Below are positions 1 to 9,056 of a stretch of DNA of 20,482 nucleotides, one piece after another (the stretch's first letter is position 1; the number at the start of each line of letters is the position of its first letter). This DNA comes from Ignavibacteriaceae bacterium (GTDB lineage: Bacteria; Bacteroidota; Ignavibacteria; Ignavibacteriales; Ignavibacteriaceae), in NCBI GenBank assembly GCA_026193755.1, contig JAPHUI010000023.1, positions 1-20,482 on the forward strand, in the 5' to 3' direction. A program made the position numbers and the translations under genes. Below the pieces are notes generated by a model. It was given only the letters and a program-made list of their open reading frames with translations. It was not told the DNA's origin and searched no databases.

Positions 1-2265
1 AGTTGATCTTACAACTTTGTATTTAACCTCAACATCATTAAGGTTTGCTCCTGAATAAGTTTTTGCAAATCCTTCGGCGGTTACTTTATCATTTAAGGAA
101 TAGCTCCCTTTTACAGGATCAAACTTTACTTCAAATTTTGGGCGTTTGTATTCCTCTACCCGGAAATATTGTGAGCCGTATTCATTCGAAATTCTATACT
201 GACCGCCAATTTTCCCGACAGGAATTGTGAACTTACCGTTAAAAGTTCCGTATTCATTTGTTGTGAAAGTTGCATCAGAAATTTTTTGACTGTTTGCATC
301 GTAAAAAGAAACAGTTGTTTGTTTATCGGTGACAATTTTATTGTCTTTCTTTCCATCGGTGTCTATAATCAATCCTTTGAAATAAACAATTTGTCCGGGT
401 CTGTAAATGGCTCTGTCAAGATAGAAGAATGTGGTTATTCTTCTGGTCGGTTCATTTTGGCGATAATAAGAATAATAGTTTTGAGATTCGAAACGATCGT
501 TACCATTTTTAAATATTACTTTGTAGTTGTTATAATTATTTTCTTTTTTATTGAATTCGAATAACCCTTCGCTGTTAGTTTTACCATCTTCAACTTTTAT
601 GTATCTATATTCACGTTCATCCTGAATGTATTTTTGAACCAGTACATCAACGTGAACATCAGTCAGGGGTTTTCCGGTTTCTCTGTCCATTACATAAAAC
701 TGAACTTTCTTGTCTTTCATATCACGTCTTACATAACTTATATTAGAGACCCATGTCTTGCTGTAACCAACAGCATTTTTTATGTAAGTAAATTCAGGAT
801 CAGTTGCCACGAGGAGAAGATACCAGCCGACAGAAAGCTCCGGCATTTTAATTTCAACGCTGTGCTGCTGGTAGTCCTTATCATCTGGTAAATCCAGTGA
901 CCACCCTTTGACCGGTTTTTGTGAAGTGTAATGTTGAACAAGTTCTTGCTGATTTAATCTTTTCTCCTTTTTTTCCGATGATTCATCCCACGGTATTACT
1001 CGGAGATAAATCTTGTTAATGTTCTTGTATGAGACCAGACCACGAAAAGGTTTATCAGGTATGTTTCCGTACTCAGTAGTGAATTGTAAACTCTTTTGAA
1101 GAATTTGATTCTTTAGCCAGGCACATTCACTTGCACCGAATGTATCAGGAAACTTTTCAATAGCTGAATTGCAAAACTCTAAAGCTTTTTTCAGTTCCCA
1201 TTTGTGATCATCGGAAACAGTTGGAGAATATTGTTGTCCCTCGTCATAAAAATACCTCGCCTTGTTATATGAGATCATTGTGGAATATGGAATATTGCTG
1301 AATCTTTCTTCCATTTTTATAATTGAAGAAATGTACAAACTGTCTTTTTCAGGATGAACCGAATTGCTTCTTACAAAGTTTAATCTAGCAAGATCAACAT
1401 CTATCAAAGCATCTTTTACATCGTCATCAAGATGAAATTCAACCAAATCCTGGTAGAGTTTGATAGCGTAAAATTTAAGTGATAGTGAATCTTTAGTCTG
1501 GTAGTTTATTTTTATAAACTTTTCTGCCGGTGAGAAATCTTCGGATTTATCCAATACAAATTTGTAAACCGGATTGGTTACTGAAGCTTCATCATTTATG
1601 TAAAAAGAAAGCGCCTGGTTAGCAAGCAGGTCAAATAAAGTCGGGCGCAGATAAGCTTGATCCGAGTTGCTGTATACAAGTATATTTTCAAAATCTTTAA
1701 TCGATATCATCTTCAGGCCTTCGCTCTTTTCTAACGAAGCCTGATAATACTTAACTATTTCTTTAACAAGTCGTGCAAGATCCCATGTCTGAAAATCTTC
1801 GTTGTCAAAATTTACTGTTTCGGTCCTCTGCTGAAATCGCCATCGATTATTCTGGTAATACTGCCAGTAAATGTTTGCAAGAATTGATTCAAGAATTGCG
1901 TTTGCTGGGGAGGGCGCAACTTTTATTTCTGTTTTTACATCATTAACTATTTTAACGTGACTATCTTCTTCAATGTAATTTCCGTATTTCAGTTTATAAA
2001 AAATTGATTTAATGAACTGCGGTTGATTGTTATCTTTCTTGGCTGCTTTGTAGATTTCTTCAACAACTTCAAGTGCTGAACGTGTTAGCCCCTGTTGTTC
2101 AAGCGAGTCGACTTTTTGCCAGGCAGCTTTATAGTCATCACCAAAGTTGAAACTTATTTTTGTTGGTTTATTTCCGATTATTCTGATTCCGGGAATGAGG
2201 TTTGAAAATGACAAGATTAAAAATGCGAGTGGAATAATCAGCAGAAGAAAATATTTATGCTTCAT
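1..2265 (-). CDS. Alpha-2-macroglobulin family protein, N-terminal part (runs off the left edge)
   Basis: The frame is open for 755 codons from an ATG at 2265 to the window edge, so the C-terminal part is missing. Residues about 1-28 are a hydrophobic signal or anchor segment (MKHKYFLLLIIPLAFLIL) with no lipobox cysteine. A long region of about 350 residues follows, probably helical. A beta-rich part then contains a classic MG2-domain stretch near residue 620 (YLDRAIYRPGQIVYFKG). The motif VEEYKRPKFEVKF near residue 710 is typical of the following macroglobulin domain. Family knowledge: bacterial alpha-2-macroglobulins are periplasmic protease traps or envelope-protection proteins, often encoded beside penicillin-binding protein 1C. 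The thioester (CxEQ) region lies beyond the window, so its presence cannot be judged. An AAGGG lies about 8 bases before the ATG. The gene lies downstream of ispD, separated by a 286-base gap with an inverted repeat, so it probably has its own promoter. Confidence 0.88.
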   Translation of the reverse strand, partial: MKHKYFLLLIIPLAFLILSFSNLIPGIRIIGNKPTKISFNFGDDYKAAWQKVDSLEQQGLTRSALEVVEEIYKAAKKDNNQPQFIKSIFYKLKYGNYIEEDSHVKIVNDVKTEIKVAPSPANAILESILANIYWQYYQNNRWRFQQRTETVNFDNEDFQTWDLARLVKEIVKYYQASLEKSEGLKMISIKDFENILVYSNSDQAYLRPTLFDLLANQALSFYINDEASVTNPVYKFVLDKSEDFSPAEKFIKINYQTKDSLSLKFYAIKLYQDLVEFHLDDDVKDALIDVDLARLNFVRSNSVHPEKDSLYISSIIKMEERFSNIPYSTMISYNKARYFYDEGQQYSPTVSDDHKWELKKALEFCNSAIEKFPDTFGASECAWLKNQILQKSLQFTTEYGNIPDKPFRGLVSYKNINKIYLRVIPWDESSEKKEKRLNQQELVQHYTSQKPVKGWSLDLPDDKDYQQHSVEIKMPELSVGWYLLLVATDPEFTYIKNAVGYSKTWVSNISYVRRDMKDKKVQFYVMDRETGKPLTDVHVDVLVQKYIQDEREYRYIKVEDGKTNSEGLFEFNKKENNYNNYKVIFKNGNDRFESQNYYSYYRQNEPTRRITTFFYLDRAIYRPGQIVYFKGLIIDTDGKKDNKIVTDKQTTVSFYDANSQKISDATFTTNEYGTFNGKFTIPVGKIGGQYRISNEYGSQYFRVEEYKRPKFEVKFDPVKGSYSLNDKVTAEGFAKTYSGANLNDVEVKYKVVRST

Positions 2266-2450
2266 CTCGATAACCCTTAATTATTAGAAATTCTTTTTTA
2301 TCAAAAATCTTGTAATTATTTAATTGGTTTTACTTACAGGAGAAGATTAGGTTCCCGAAAAATTATTTTTGTTAAAATTAATTTAACAAATAAGAGACTT
2401 AGATGTGACAGTTTTGACGGAAGGTGTATTAATTTTGATGATCACTTGAC

Positions 2451-2536
2451 TGTCATTCCCGCGACTCCGAATTTAATCGGAGGAGTCGAGAATCCGTCAA
2501 TTAATAATTGCAGATTCCAGACAAGCTGGAATGACA
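2451..2536. repeat. Imperfect inverted repeat of GTCATTCC type, possible bidirectional terminator
   Basis: TGTCATTCC at 2451-2459 is mirrored by GGAATGACA at 2528-2536. Inside, CGACTCC (2462-2468) pairs with GGAGTCG (2482-2488), giving a nested hairpin. GAATCC and GATTCCAG pieces recur within the unit. Elements starting GTCATTCCCGC and ending GGAATGAC are widely dispersed short intergenic repeats in bacterial genomes. Only one copy is visible here. It sits between the ispD stop and the alpha-2-macroglobulin-like gene and could fold in RNA to end ispD transcription. The rest of the gap (2266-2450) shows no gene. Confidence 0.6.
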
Positions 2537-2551
2537 CAGAAAAAAACCTAA

Positions 2552-3235
2552 TTAGTGATTGTGAATGGTAAGCTTTTCAAACATTTCAATATCAGTCGTA
2601 GTCGTGACTTTGAAGTTTAGCATTGAGCCTTCAACAATATTTATATCAATTCCAAGCTCTTTAATTAGCATTGATTCATCAGTACCGATAAAATTCTTTT
2701 CGTAAGCTTTTTTCATTGCCTTCTTCAAATCTTTATACGTGAAGATTTGCGGAGTTTGTACATAATAAATTTCAGTTCTGTCAACATATTCTTTAACAAT
2801 TCGGTCTCCTTTAAGAAGAGTATCTCTCGCTTTCAGGCAGACGAGTGCGTTACCTTTATCTTTAGCAGTATTTATTGCTTTGGTTAAAATACTTTCAGGA
2901 AGTAAAGGGCGGGCAGCATCGTGAACGGCAATCAAGTCGTTATCATCAGCATTAATCGATTTGAGAGCACTATTTACTGAATCCTGTCTTTCCTCACCGC
3001 CTTCAACAATTTTTGTAATCTTTGTAAGATGAAACTTGTTTTTAATTTCTTCAAGCAAAGAAAAATAAGCAGGTTCTGCAGAGATTATTATTTCATCAAC
3101 AAGATTATTCTGCTGGAAAACCTCGAGAGTATAAACGATGAGTTCTTTTCCGTGAAATCTTATGTACTGCTTTGGAGTTTCAGTACCTCCTCTTTTCCCT
3201 TTACCGCCAGCCGGAATGACAGCGTAAACTTTCAC
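2552..3235 (-). CDS. ispD: 2-C-methyl-D-erythritol 4-phosphate cytidylyltransferase
   Basis: Transfers CMP from CTP to 2-C-methyl-D-erythritol 4-phosphate, the third step of the non-mevalonate isoprenoid pathway, in the cytosol. At 227 residues it has the usual IspD length. The nucleotide-binding loop PAGGKGKR (8-15) is followed by PKQY (21-24). Further motifs are GGEERQDSV (79-87), VHDAARPL (104-111), the conserved Thr of ARDTL (139), TPQIF (161-165), TDE (185-187) and the C-terminal FKVTTTTD (208-215) with the substrate-contacting lysine. The start is GTG at 3235; no closer ATG fits the N-terminus, and the upstream AAGAAAG is a weak ribosome site. It reads in the same direction as queA but 189 bases away, so it may have its own promoter. 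The neighbouring IspF gene is not in the window. Confidence 0.95.
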   Translation of the reverse strand: MKVYAVIPAGGKGKRGGTETPKQYIRFHGKELIVYTLEVFQQNNLVDEIIISAEPAYFSLLEEIKNKFHLTKITKIVEGGEERQDSVNSALKSINADDNDLIAVHDAARPLLPESILTKAINTAKDKGNALVCLKARDTLLKGDRIVKEYVDRTEIYYVQTPQIFTYKDLKKAMKKAYEKNFIGTDESMLIKELGIDINIVEGSMLNFKVTTTTDIEMFEKLTIHNH

Positions 3236-3310
3236 AATGGTAAATCTTTCTTAATTGTTTTAATAGGAATCAAAGAGAATTTCACATCAATTTAAAAAAG
3301 AATACTTCGG

Positions 3311-3361
3311 TTGCATGCTTTGCATGACTGCATGCATTCATAAACTCATGCATTCATGCTT
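3311..3361. repeat. Short GCATGC/CATTCAT repeat cluster
   Basis: The queA-ispD gap contains a cluster of ATGC words. CATGCATTCAT occurs at 3331-3341 and again at 3347-3357, 16 bases apart, and GCATGC palindromes lie at 3313-3318 and 3330-3335. It lies in the probable leader of ispD. It may be a simple-sequence remnant or a binding site; the sequence does not decide which. Confidence 0.5.
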
Positions 3362-3424
3362 TAACTAATTTGTACTATATTTTATACTTTTTATATCAAA
3401 TATATTTTGACAAAATCGTTTTCG

Positions 3425-4459
3425 TTATATAATGAGCATTGCATCGCCGTAACTCAAAAAGCGGAACTTTTCTTTTAAGGCTTTCTTATAAGCTTTAAGT
3501 ACCAGGTCAGTTTCAGCAAATGCACAAACCAGCATAAGCAGAGTTGATTCGGGGACGTGAAAATTTGTAATGAGCTTATTTGTTATTTTAAAATCGTAAG
3601 GCGGATAAATAAACTTATCTGTCCAACCACGATTTTCTTTTACGAATCCGTCTGCCGTAGTGCTTGTTTCCAGTGCTCTGCAAGTACTTGTTCCGACGAC
3701 AAAAATGTTATTCTTGTCGTGCATAGCTTTGTTTATTCTTTCAGCAGATTTATGCGGGATTTCGAAAAACTCCGAATCCATTTTATGTTTTGTCAAGTCT
3801 TCCACCTCAACCGGTCTGAATGTTCCCAATCCAATGTGAAGAATTACCGGTACGATTGTAACTCCTTTCTTCTGAATTTTGGCAAGCATCTGTTTGGTAA
3901 AATGAAGTCCCGCAGTTGGAGCCGCAACGGCTCCATCAACTCTTGCATAAACAGTTTGGTAGTTCTCTTTGTCCGAAGCTTCAGCATCTCTCTTTATATA
4001 AGGAGGAAGCGGTGTCTCGCCGATTTTCTCTACGGCTTTAAAAATATTACCCGGCTGGTTAAACCTGATTGTTCTTCCGCGCGAAGTTGTGTTATCAATT
4101 ACTTCGCACCAGAGTTTATCATTAAAATAAATTTTGTTTCCTATTCGTACTTTTCTTGCAGGATCAACAATTACATCCCAAATACATTCTTCAGCATTGA
4201 GCTCTCTTAAAAGAAAGACTTCAATCTTTGCATTTGTTTTTTCTTTTTTACCAAATAGCCTTGCCTGAAATACGCGGGTTTCATTTACAACCAGCACATC
4301 TCCTTTAGACATATAATCGACAACATTGCTGAAACGTTTTGTCTGCAAATCCTGGGTTTCCCTGTTTACAACCATTAGCTTTGCTTTATCTCTGGGTGAT
4401 ACCGGGTATTTAGCAATTGCGGTTTTTGGCAGATTGTAACTAAAATCTGATAGCTTCAT
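3425..4459 (-). CDS. queA: S-adenosylmethionine:tRNA ribosyltransferase-isomerase
   Basis: Transfers and rearranges the ribosyl group of S-adenosylmethionine onto 7-aminomethyl-7-deazaguanine in tRNA, producing epoxyqueuosine at position 34 of GUN-anticodon tRNAs. At 344 residues it is full length. Diagnostic motifs, in order: LSDFSYNLP at the N-terminus, VVNETRVFQARL (57-68), GETPLPPYI (147-155), YQTVYA (167-172), GAVAAPTAGLHFT (176-188), HIGLGTFRPV (208-217), TNFHVPESTLLMLV (298-311) and FRFLSYGDAMLI at the end. ATG at 4459, with AAGGAT about 10 bases upstream. It follows ppdK after 67 bases containing a hairpin, so co-transcription with ppdK is uncertain. Its pathway partner queC lies at the other end of the window on the opposite strand. 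Confidence 0.97.
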   Translation of the reverse strand: MKLSDFSYNLPKTAIAKYPVSPRDKAKLMVVNRETQDLQTKRFSNVVDYMSKGDVLVVNETRVFQARLFGKKEKTNAKIEVFLLRELNAEECIWDVIVDPARKVRIGNKIYFNDKLWCEVIDNTTSRGRTIRFNQPGNIFKAVEKIGETPLPPYIKRDAEASDKENYQTVYARVDGAVAAPTAGLHFTKQMLAKIQKKGVTIVPVILHIGLGTFRPVEVEDLTKHKMDSEFFEIPHKSAERINKAMHDKNNIFVVGTSTCRALETSTTADGFVKENRGWTDKFIYPPYDFKITNKLITNFHVPESTLLMLVCAFAETDLVLKAYKKALKEKFRFLSYGDAMLII

Positions 4460-4489
4460 CCTTCTTTATCCTTTTTAATTTTTATGATA

Positions 4490-4516
4490 AAGCAGATGGT
4501 AATTTACCACCTGCTT
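4490..4516. terminator. Hairpin between ppdK and queA, possible terminator
   Basis: The arms AAGCAGATGGTAA (4490-4502) and TTACCACCTGCTT (4504-4516) pair with a single mismatch that becomes a G-U pair in minus-strand RNA. They start 10 bases after the ppdK stop. There is only a weak run of U after the stem on the minus strand, so it could be a leaky terminator or a stabilising 3' end. Confidence 0.45.
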
Positions 4517-4526
4517 AAAATATGTT

Positions 4527-7298
4527 CTATCTCTTTTTATTCTTTTTCTTCGAAGAAGACCTTGAATTTGATTTCTTGATCTTCTTTTTATTAATTACCG
4601 CTCTGGCAGCAGCAAGTCTCGCTATCGGCACTCTGAAAGGTGAGCAGCTCACATAATCAAGTCCTGTTCTATGACAAAACTCAACTGATGAAGGTTCTCC
4701 ACCATGTTCGCCGCAAATACCTACTTTAAGATCTTTTCGGGTCGATCTACCTTTTTTGGTTCCCATTTCAACAAGCTGTCCGACACCTGATTGATCCAAA
4801 GCTTCAAATGGATCAGAAGGTAAAATATCATGCTGCACATAGACCGGCAGAAATTTACCCGCATCATCTCTTGATAATCCAAATGTTGTCTGTGTCAAAT
4901 CGTTCGTACCAAAGCTGAAGAACTCTGCTCTTTCCGCTATTTCATCAGCGGTCAGAGCTGCTCGTGGCAATTCTATCATTGTTCCAACAAGATAATTTAT
5001 TTTCTTTCCTTTTTCTTTTATAACCTCTTTTGCAACGCGTCTTACAATATCTTCCTGCAATTTAAATTCATTCACGTGCGCAACAAGCGGAATCATAATT
5101 TCTGGTTTAACTGCAATACCTTTTTTAGCAACGTTAACTGCTGCTTCAATAATCGCTCTGGCCTGCATTTCAGTTATCTCTGGAAAAACTACGCCGAGCC
5201 TGCAACCTCTGAATCCGAGCATCGGGTTGAATTCAGCAAGACTTTCAATTTTACTTTTAAGTTTTGATTCACCAATTCCAAGCTCTCCCGCAAGTTCAGC
5301 TATTTCTTTATCTGAATGAGGTAAGAACTCGTGCAGTGGTGGATCAAGTGTTCGGATAGTAACAGGTCTTCCCTTCATCGCTTTAAAAATTCCTTCAAAA
5401 TCTTCACGCTGTAATGGAAGAAGCTCTGCAAGCGCAGCTTTTCTTTCTTCAACTGTATCCGATACAATCATCTTTCTCACAGAAGTTATCCGGTCACCGC
5501 CAAAGAACATATGCTCGGTTCGGCACAAACCGATTCCTTCAGCACCAAAAGCGATTGCATTTCTTGCCTGGTCAGGTTGATCTGCATTTGTTCTAACTTT
5601 TAATCTTCTAATCTCATCAGCCCATTTCATTAAGCTTGAATAAGTCTGGTAAACAGAAGATTCTTTTGGCTGCATAGTTTGTGATAAAAGAACCTGAATA
5701 ACCTCAGATGGCTTTGTTTCCAGCTTTCCTTTTAATACTTCACCGGTTGTTCCATCAATAGAAATAAAATCTCCTTCTTTAATGATGTCGTTCTTTCCTT
5801 CGACTCCAATTGTTCTTTCTTTGTAATTGATCTTTAGGGAACCGCAGCCGGCAACACACACTTTACCCATCTGTCTTGCAACCAATGCGGCGTGTGATGT
5901 CATTCCACCGCGAGCAGTTAGAATACCTTCGGATGCATTCATTCCTTTTATATCTTCAGGAGAGGTTTCAATTCTTACAAGAATAATCGGATCACCTTTG
6001 GCTGCCATCTCTTCAGCATCCTGTGCATTGAGAGCAACTTTACCTGAAGCAGCACCCGGTCCAGCATTCAATCCTTTTGCAATTAATCTTCCCTCTGAAA
6101 TAACACGGTTCTTTTCCTTCGGATCAAATATTGGTCTCAATAACTGGTTCAATTGATTAGGTTCAATTCTGGCTAAGGCTTCTTCTTTTGATATGAGTTT
6201 TTCTTTAACCATATCCACTGCCATTCTAATCGCAGCAAAACCAGTTCTTTTTCCAACCCTACATTGCAACATCCAAAGCTTTCCCTGCTGGATAGTAAAC
6301 TCGATATCCATCATTTCTTTGTAGTGCTTCTCAAGAGTTTTTCTAATATTATCAAGCTGCTTGTAAATTCTCGAGTCTTCTTTTTTCAATTCGGAAATCG
6401 GATGAGGTGTTCTGGTCCCTGCAACAACATCTTCTCCCTGCGCATTGAACAAATACTCACCATAAAATACATTTTCTCCTGTCGCAGGATCGCGGGTAAA
6501 TGCAACACCAGTTCCTGAATCTTCACCCATATTACCAAATACCATTGACTGAACATTAACTGCAGTTCCCCAGTCGGCGGGAATGTTGTTAAGTTTCCTG
6601 TAAACAATTGCTCTGTCGTTCATCCATGAACCGAATACAGCACCCACTGCACCCCAAAGTTGATCCATCGGATCTGTAGGAAATTCATGTCCTGTTTTTT
6701 CTTTAATTGCTGCCTTAAATTCTTCAACTAATTCTTTAAGATGGTCTGCTCTTAATTCAGTATCCAGTTTGAATCCATGCTGGTGTTTCTTTTTATCAAG
6801 TATAACTTCAAAAGGATCTTCATCCTGTTTATTTACTGGTTTCAATCCTAATACCACATCACCGTACATCTGTACAAATCTTCTGTAAGAATCGTACGCA
6901 AACCTGGGGTTACCTGTTTTCTTAATTATTCCTTTAATCGTTTCATCATTTAAACCCAGATTCAGAATTGTATCCATCATTCCCGGCATCGATGCCCTTG
7001 CACCACTTCTAACCGAAATAAGAAGAGGATTCTCGGGATCACCAAACTTCGCACCCATTTCTTTTTCAACTTTATTAAGTGCTGAAATTACCTGTGCTTT
7101 TAATTCTTTTGGATATTTTTTATTGTTATCGTAATAGTAGGTGCAGACTTCAGTAGTAATAGTAAACCCGGCTGGTACCGGTAACGAAATATTAACCATC
7201 TCGGCAAGGTTAGCACCCTTTCCACCCAGTAGCGATTTCATTTCTGCTTTTCCATCGGCTTTCTTTCCTCCGAAAAAGTATACGTATTTGCGCGGCAT
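4527..7298 (-). CDS. ppdK: Pyruvate, phosphate dikinase
   Basis: Interconverts pyruvate, ATP and phosphate with phosphoenolpyruvate, AMP and pyrophosphate. All three modules are intact. The N-terminal ATP-grasp part (about 1-390) has [12 protein letters not shown] (23-34), [16 protein letters not shown] (95-110) and FTRDPATGE (267-275). The phosphohistidine swivel domain has [15 protein letters not shown] (464-478), with catalytic His469 and Thr467 at the position that is regulated in homologues. The PEP/pyruvate barrel has [10 protein letters not shown] (590-599), GTNDLTQ (797-803) and ICGEHGG with catalytic Cys862. The normal protein end, [16 protein letters not shown] (887-902), is followed by about 21 extra residues rich in Lys and Ser. 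Total length is 923 residues against roughly 875-900 for most relatives. ATG start with a strong GGAGG. It follows lpxK after 53 bases, so read-through from the lipid A genes is possible. Confidence 0.97.
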   Translation of the reverse strand: MPRKYVYFFGGKKADGKAEMKSLLGGKGANLAEMVNISLPVPAGFTITTEVCTYYYDNNKKYPKELKAQVISALNKVEKEMGAKFGDPENPLLISVRSGARASMPGMMDTILNLGLNDETIKGIIKKTGNPRFAYDSYRRFVQMYGDVVLGLKPVNKQDEDPFEVILDKKKHQHGFKLDTELRADHLKELVEEFKAAIKEKTGHEFPTDPMDQLWGAVGAVFGSWMNDRAIVYRKLNNIPADWGTAVNVQSMVFGNMGEDSGTGVAFTRDPATGENVFYGEYLFNAQGEDVVAGTRTPHPISELKKEDSRIYKQLDNIRKTLEKHYKEMMDIEFTIQQGKLWMLQCRVGKRTGFAAIRMAVDMVKEKLISKEEALARIEPNQLNQLLRPIFDPKEKNRVISEGRLIAKGLNAGPGAASGKVALNAQDAEEMAAKGDPIILVRIETSPEDIKGMNASEGILTARGGMTSHAALVARQMGKVCVAGCGSLKINYKERTIGVEGKNDIIKEGDFISIDGTTGEVLKGKLETKPSEVIQVLLSQTMQPKESSVYQTYSSLMKWADEIRRLKVRTNADQPDQARNAIAFGAEGIGLCRTEHMFFGGDRITSVRKMIVSDTVEERKAALAELLPLQREDFEGIFKAMKGRPVTIRTLDPPLHEFLPHSDKEIAELAGELGIGESKLKSKIESLAEFNPMLGFRGCRLGVVFPEITEMQARAIIEAAVNVAKKGIAVKPEIMIPLVAHVNEFKLQEDIVRRVAKEVIKEKGKKINYLVGTMIELPRAALTADEIAERAEFFSFGTNDLTQTTFGLSRDDAGKFLPVYVQHDILPSDPFEALDQSGVGQLVEMGTKKGRSTRKDLKVGICGEHGGEPSSVEFCHRTGLDYVSCSPFRVPIARLAAARAVINKKKIKKSNSRSSSKKKNKKR

Positions 7299-7306
7299 TA
7301 AAGTTT

Positions 7307-7311
7307 CCTCC
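7307..7311 (-). promoter_or_regulatory. Strong ribosome binding site of ppdK
   Basis: GGAGG lies 8 bases before the ATG at 7298. It is the best Shine-Dalgarno match in the window; most neighbours have weak or partial sites. It suggests efficient translation of the dikinase and confirms its start. Confidence 0.75.
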
Positions 7312-7351
7312 GTAATTAGATTATCTGATATAAATGCGAAATAGAAAAATT

Positions 7352-8389
7352 TTAGACCCCAAAGATAAAGCCGTTAAAGGAAGATTCATCATCTAATATG
7401 AATTTTATTTTTAAATAATATATGTCAATATCATCCAGTTCTCTTGAAAATTGTGTCAATTTAACCGCATCCTTCTCTGTCGTAACAACCGAGTGGGAGT
7501 TAGTCGAATAAAAAAGCTGCCGAATCCTTTGTATATCGTTATAAGTGTATCTTTTATGATCCTTGAAAATTAGTTTGTTTTGTGTATCAACTTTTGTCTG
7601 CTTCAAAATATTAAGGAACGAAACCGGCGAAGCAATGCCCGACACCACGAGACTTTTCTGTCCTTGAAATTCTTGAAGACTCAGTTCAGTGTTCAATTTC
7701 AAATCAAAGAAACTTATTGCTTGATAAAATCCAGTAAAAATCTTTATCCCTTCAAGTAGCTCGTTGTACTCAACAAGGATTGGCTTTTTCTCCATAAACT
7801 TTCTGTTTATAATTACCGCATCAGCCCGCTTAATAGAACTAAGTGGTTCACGCATTGCACCGGAAGGTAAAAGATTATGAGTAAAAAAATTATATTCAGA
7901 TAAAAAATTTCGGTCCATCACGAGTATATTAACGTCTCTGTTAATCCAGCGATGCTGGAATGCATCATCCAAAACAATAGTATCAATACCAGTATCATCT
8001 ATTAACCTTTCCGCTCCTTTAACTCTGTTCTCAGCAACTGCAGCCGGGACTGAACAATCCATGACAGTATGAAATATTTCATCACCTGATTTATCAACGG
8101 TAGTCAGGATCTTTTTCCCGTCAGAAACGAGTATATAACCTTTTGATTTTCGTCCATATCCTCTGCTTAATACACCAACTTTAAAACCTTTACGCTTTAA
8201 CAAATTCGTTAAGTAAATTGAAACAGGTGTTTTTCCTGAACCACCAACAGTAATATTTCCGACGGCAAAAACTTTTGCTTTAACAGACTTGCTTTTCAGA
8301 ATATTCTCATCGAACAGAAAATTTCGCAGCCATATAATAAAAGCGTAAACTGGTATAAAGGGATAAAGTATAGTTCTTAAGAAATTCAT
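7352..8389 (-). CDS. lpxK: Tetraacyldisaccharide 4'-kinase
   Basis: Phosphorylates the 4' position of tetraacyldisaccharide-1-phosphate to give lipid IVA on the inner face of the cytoplasmic membrane. At 345 residues it has the family length. An N-terminal membrane-associating helix (about 5-25) is followed by a P-loop [12 protein letters not shown] (44-55), then [13 protein letters not shown] (73-85). The acidic motif [14 protein letters not shown] (139-152) contains the catalytic Asp pair, followed by ILVMD. ATG start 7 bases after the stop of the DUF374 acyltransferase gene, clearly the same transcript. It is the last of the lipid A block lpxB-acyltransferase-lpxK. Confidence 0.96.
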   Translation of the reverse strand: MNFLRTILYPFIPVYAFIIWLRNFLFDENILKSKSVKAKVFAVGNITVGGSGKTPVSIYLTNLLKRKGFKVGVLSRGYGRKSKGYILVSDGKKILTTVDKSGDEIFHTVMDCSVPAAVAENRVKGAERLIDDTGIDTIVLDDAFQHRWINRDVNILVMDRNFLSEYNFFTHNLLPSGAMREPLSSIKRADAVIINRKFMEKKPILVEYNELLEGIKIFTGFYQAISFFDLKLNTELSLQEFQGQKSLVVSGIASPVSFLNILKQTKVDTQNKLIFKDHKRYTYNDIQRIRQLFYSTNSHSVVTTEKDAVKLTQFSRELDDIDIYYLKIKFILDDESSFNGFIFGV

Positions 8390-8396
8390 TTTTATC

Positions 8397-9056
8397 TTAT
8401 GAAAAATTTTGTGCTTGTTCCTGGAGCTTATTCAATTCTGCATTACAACTGAAAATAACTGCCGATGTTTCTTCGAAAGTAAGTTTCCTGTTTACATAAA
8501 CAGGGTCTGAATAAACAATTTTTGCTGTTGTAAAGAAATAAGGGATTTCAAACTTATCCCAGTTGCTTAAAAATTTTTTCCTTTTGAATCCGACTCCAGC
8601 TAGTATTAGTGGAATTCCTGTTTTCTTAGCAGTAACCACGGCCCCAGCTTTGAAATTATGTCTTGGACCTCTAGGTCCATCAGGCGTAATTGCAACAGAG
8701 TATTTATTTTTTGCATAATCAACCATAATTCCAAGGGCTACATCACCACCTGTACTGCTGGAACCACGAATGACTTTGTATTTCCATTTCTTCAATATCT
8801 TAGCGAGAAGATCACCATCTTTGCTTTTACTCGTCAATGCAGCAAAGTTTTTCGAGCCGTGTAAATACCACGGCAGCAACATTGTTCCATGCCAAAAAGC
8901 TAAAACGTAGTTTTGGTTGTTTTTATTTAGTGTTTCTATCACTTCGTTATTCTGCCTGACAATCTTTAAACTCTTGCAAAGGATAGTCAGGATATAATAG
9001 AGAAAATGATATCCTAAAAACCTGAGAAGTCCCTGTTTAGATTTTTTAAGACTCAT
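8397..9056 (-). CDS. DUF374 lysophospholipid-acyltransferase-type protein, probable LpxJ-like late lipid A acyltransferase
   Basis: At 219 residues this is a member of the DUF374 group of glycerolipid acyltransferase-like proteins. Visible are an N-terminal hydrophobic helix (about 11-32), the acyltransferase His in AFWHGTMLLPW (53-63), TSKSKDGDLLAKIL (75-88), IRGSSSTGG (96-104) and TPDGPRGPRH (124-133). Family knowledge: DUF374 proteins named LpxJ add secondary acyl chains to lipid A in Campylobacterota and stand in for LpxL/LpxM-type enzymes. Its start ATG lies inside the end of lpxB (11-base overlap), and lpxK begins 7 bases after its stop. The role as a lipid A late acyltransferase is inferred from family and context; another lysophospholipid acceptor is possible. 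Confidence 0.88.
   Translation of the reverse strand: MSLKKSKQGLLRFLGYHFLYYILTILCKSLKIVRQNNEVIETLNKNNQNYVLAFWHGTMLLPWYLHGSKNFAALTSKSKDGDLLAKILKKWKYKVIRGSSSTGGDVALGIMVDYAKNKYSVAITPDGPRGPRHNFKAGAVVTAKKTGIPLILAGVGFKRKKFLSNWDKFEIPYFFTTAKIVYSDPVYVNRKLTFEETSAVIFSCNAELNKLQEQAQNFS

Noticed and set aside
45..891. Several short open frames in the first 900 bases
   Set aside because: They are shadows of the alpha-2-macroglobulin-like gene, which is open across the whole stretch in one minus-strand frame.
2266..2551. Possible tRNA or small gene in the longest gap
   Set aside because: No cloverleaf-like pairing or open frame with a ribosome site was found; only the inverted repeat stands out.
3212..3220. 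A GGAATGACA word like the end of the intergenic inverted repeat
   Set aside because: It encodes the conserved VIPAG of IspD and has no partner arm, so it is coincidence.
3557..4210. A 217-codon open frame on the plus strand inside queA
   Set aside because: It lies wholly antisense to a well-supported queA, its translation is Cys/Ser/Phe-rich with no recognisable motif, and it has no ribosome site.
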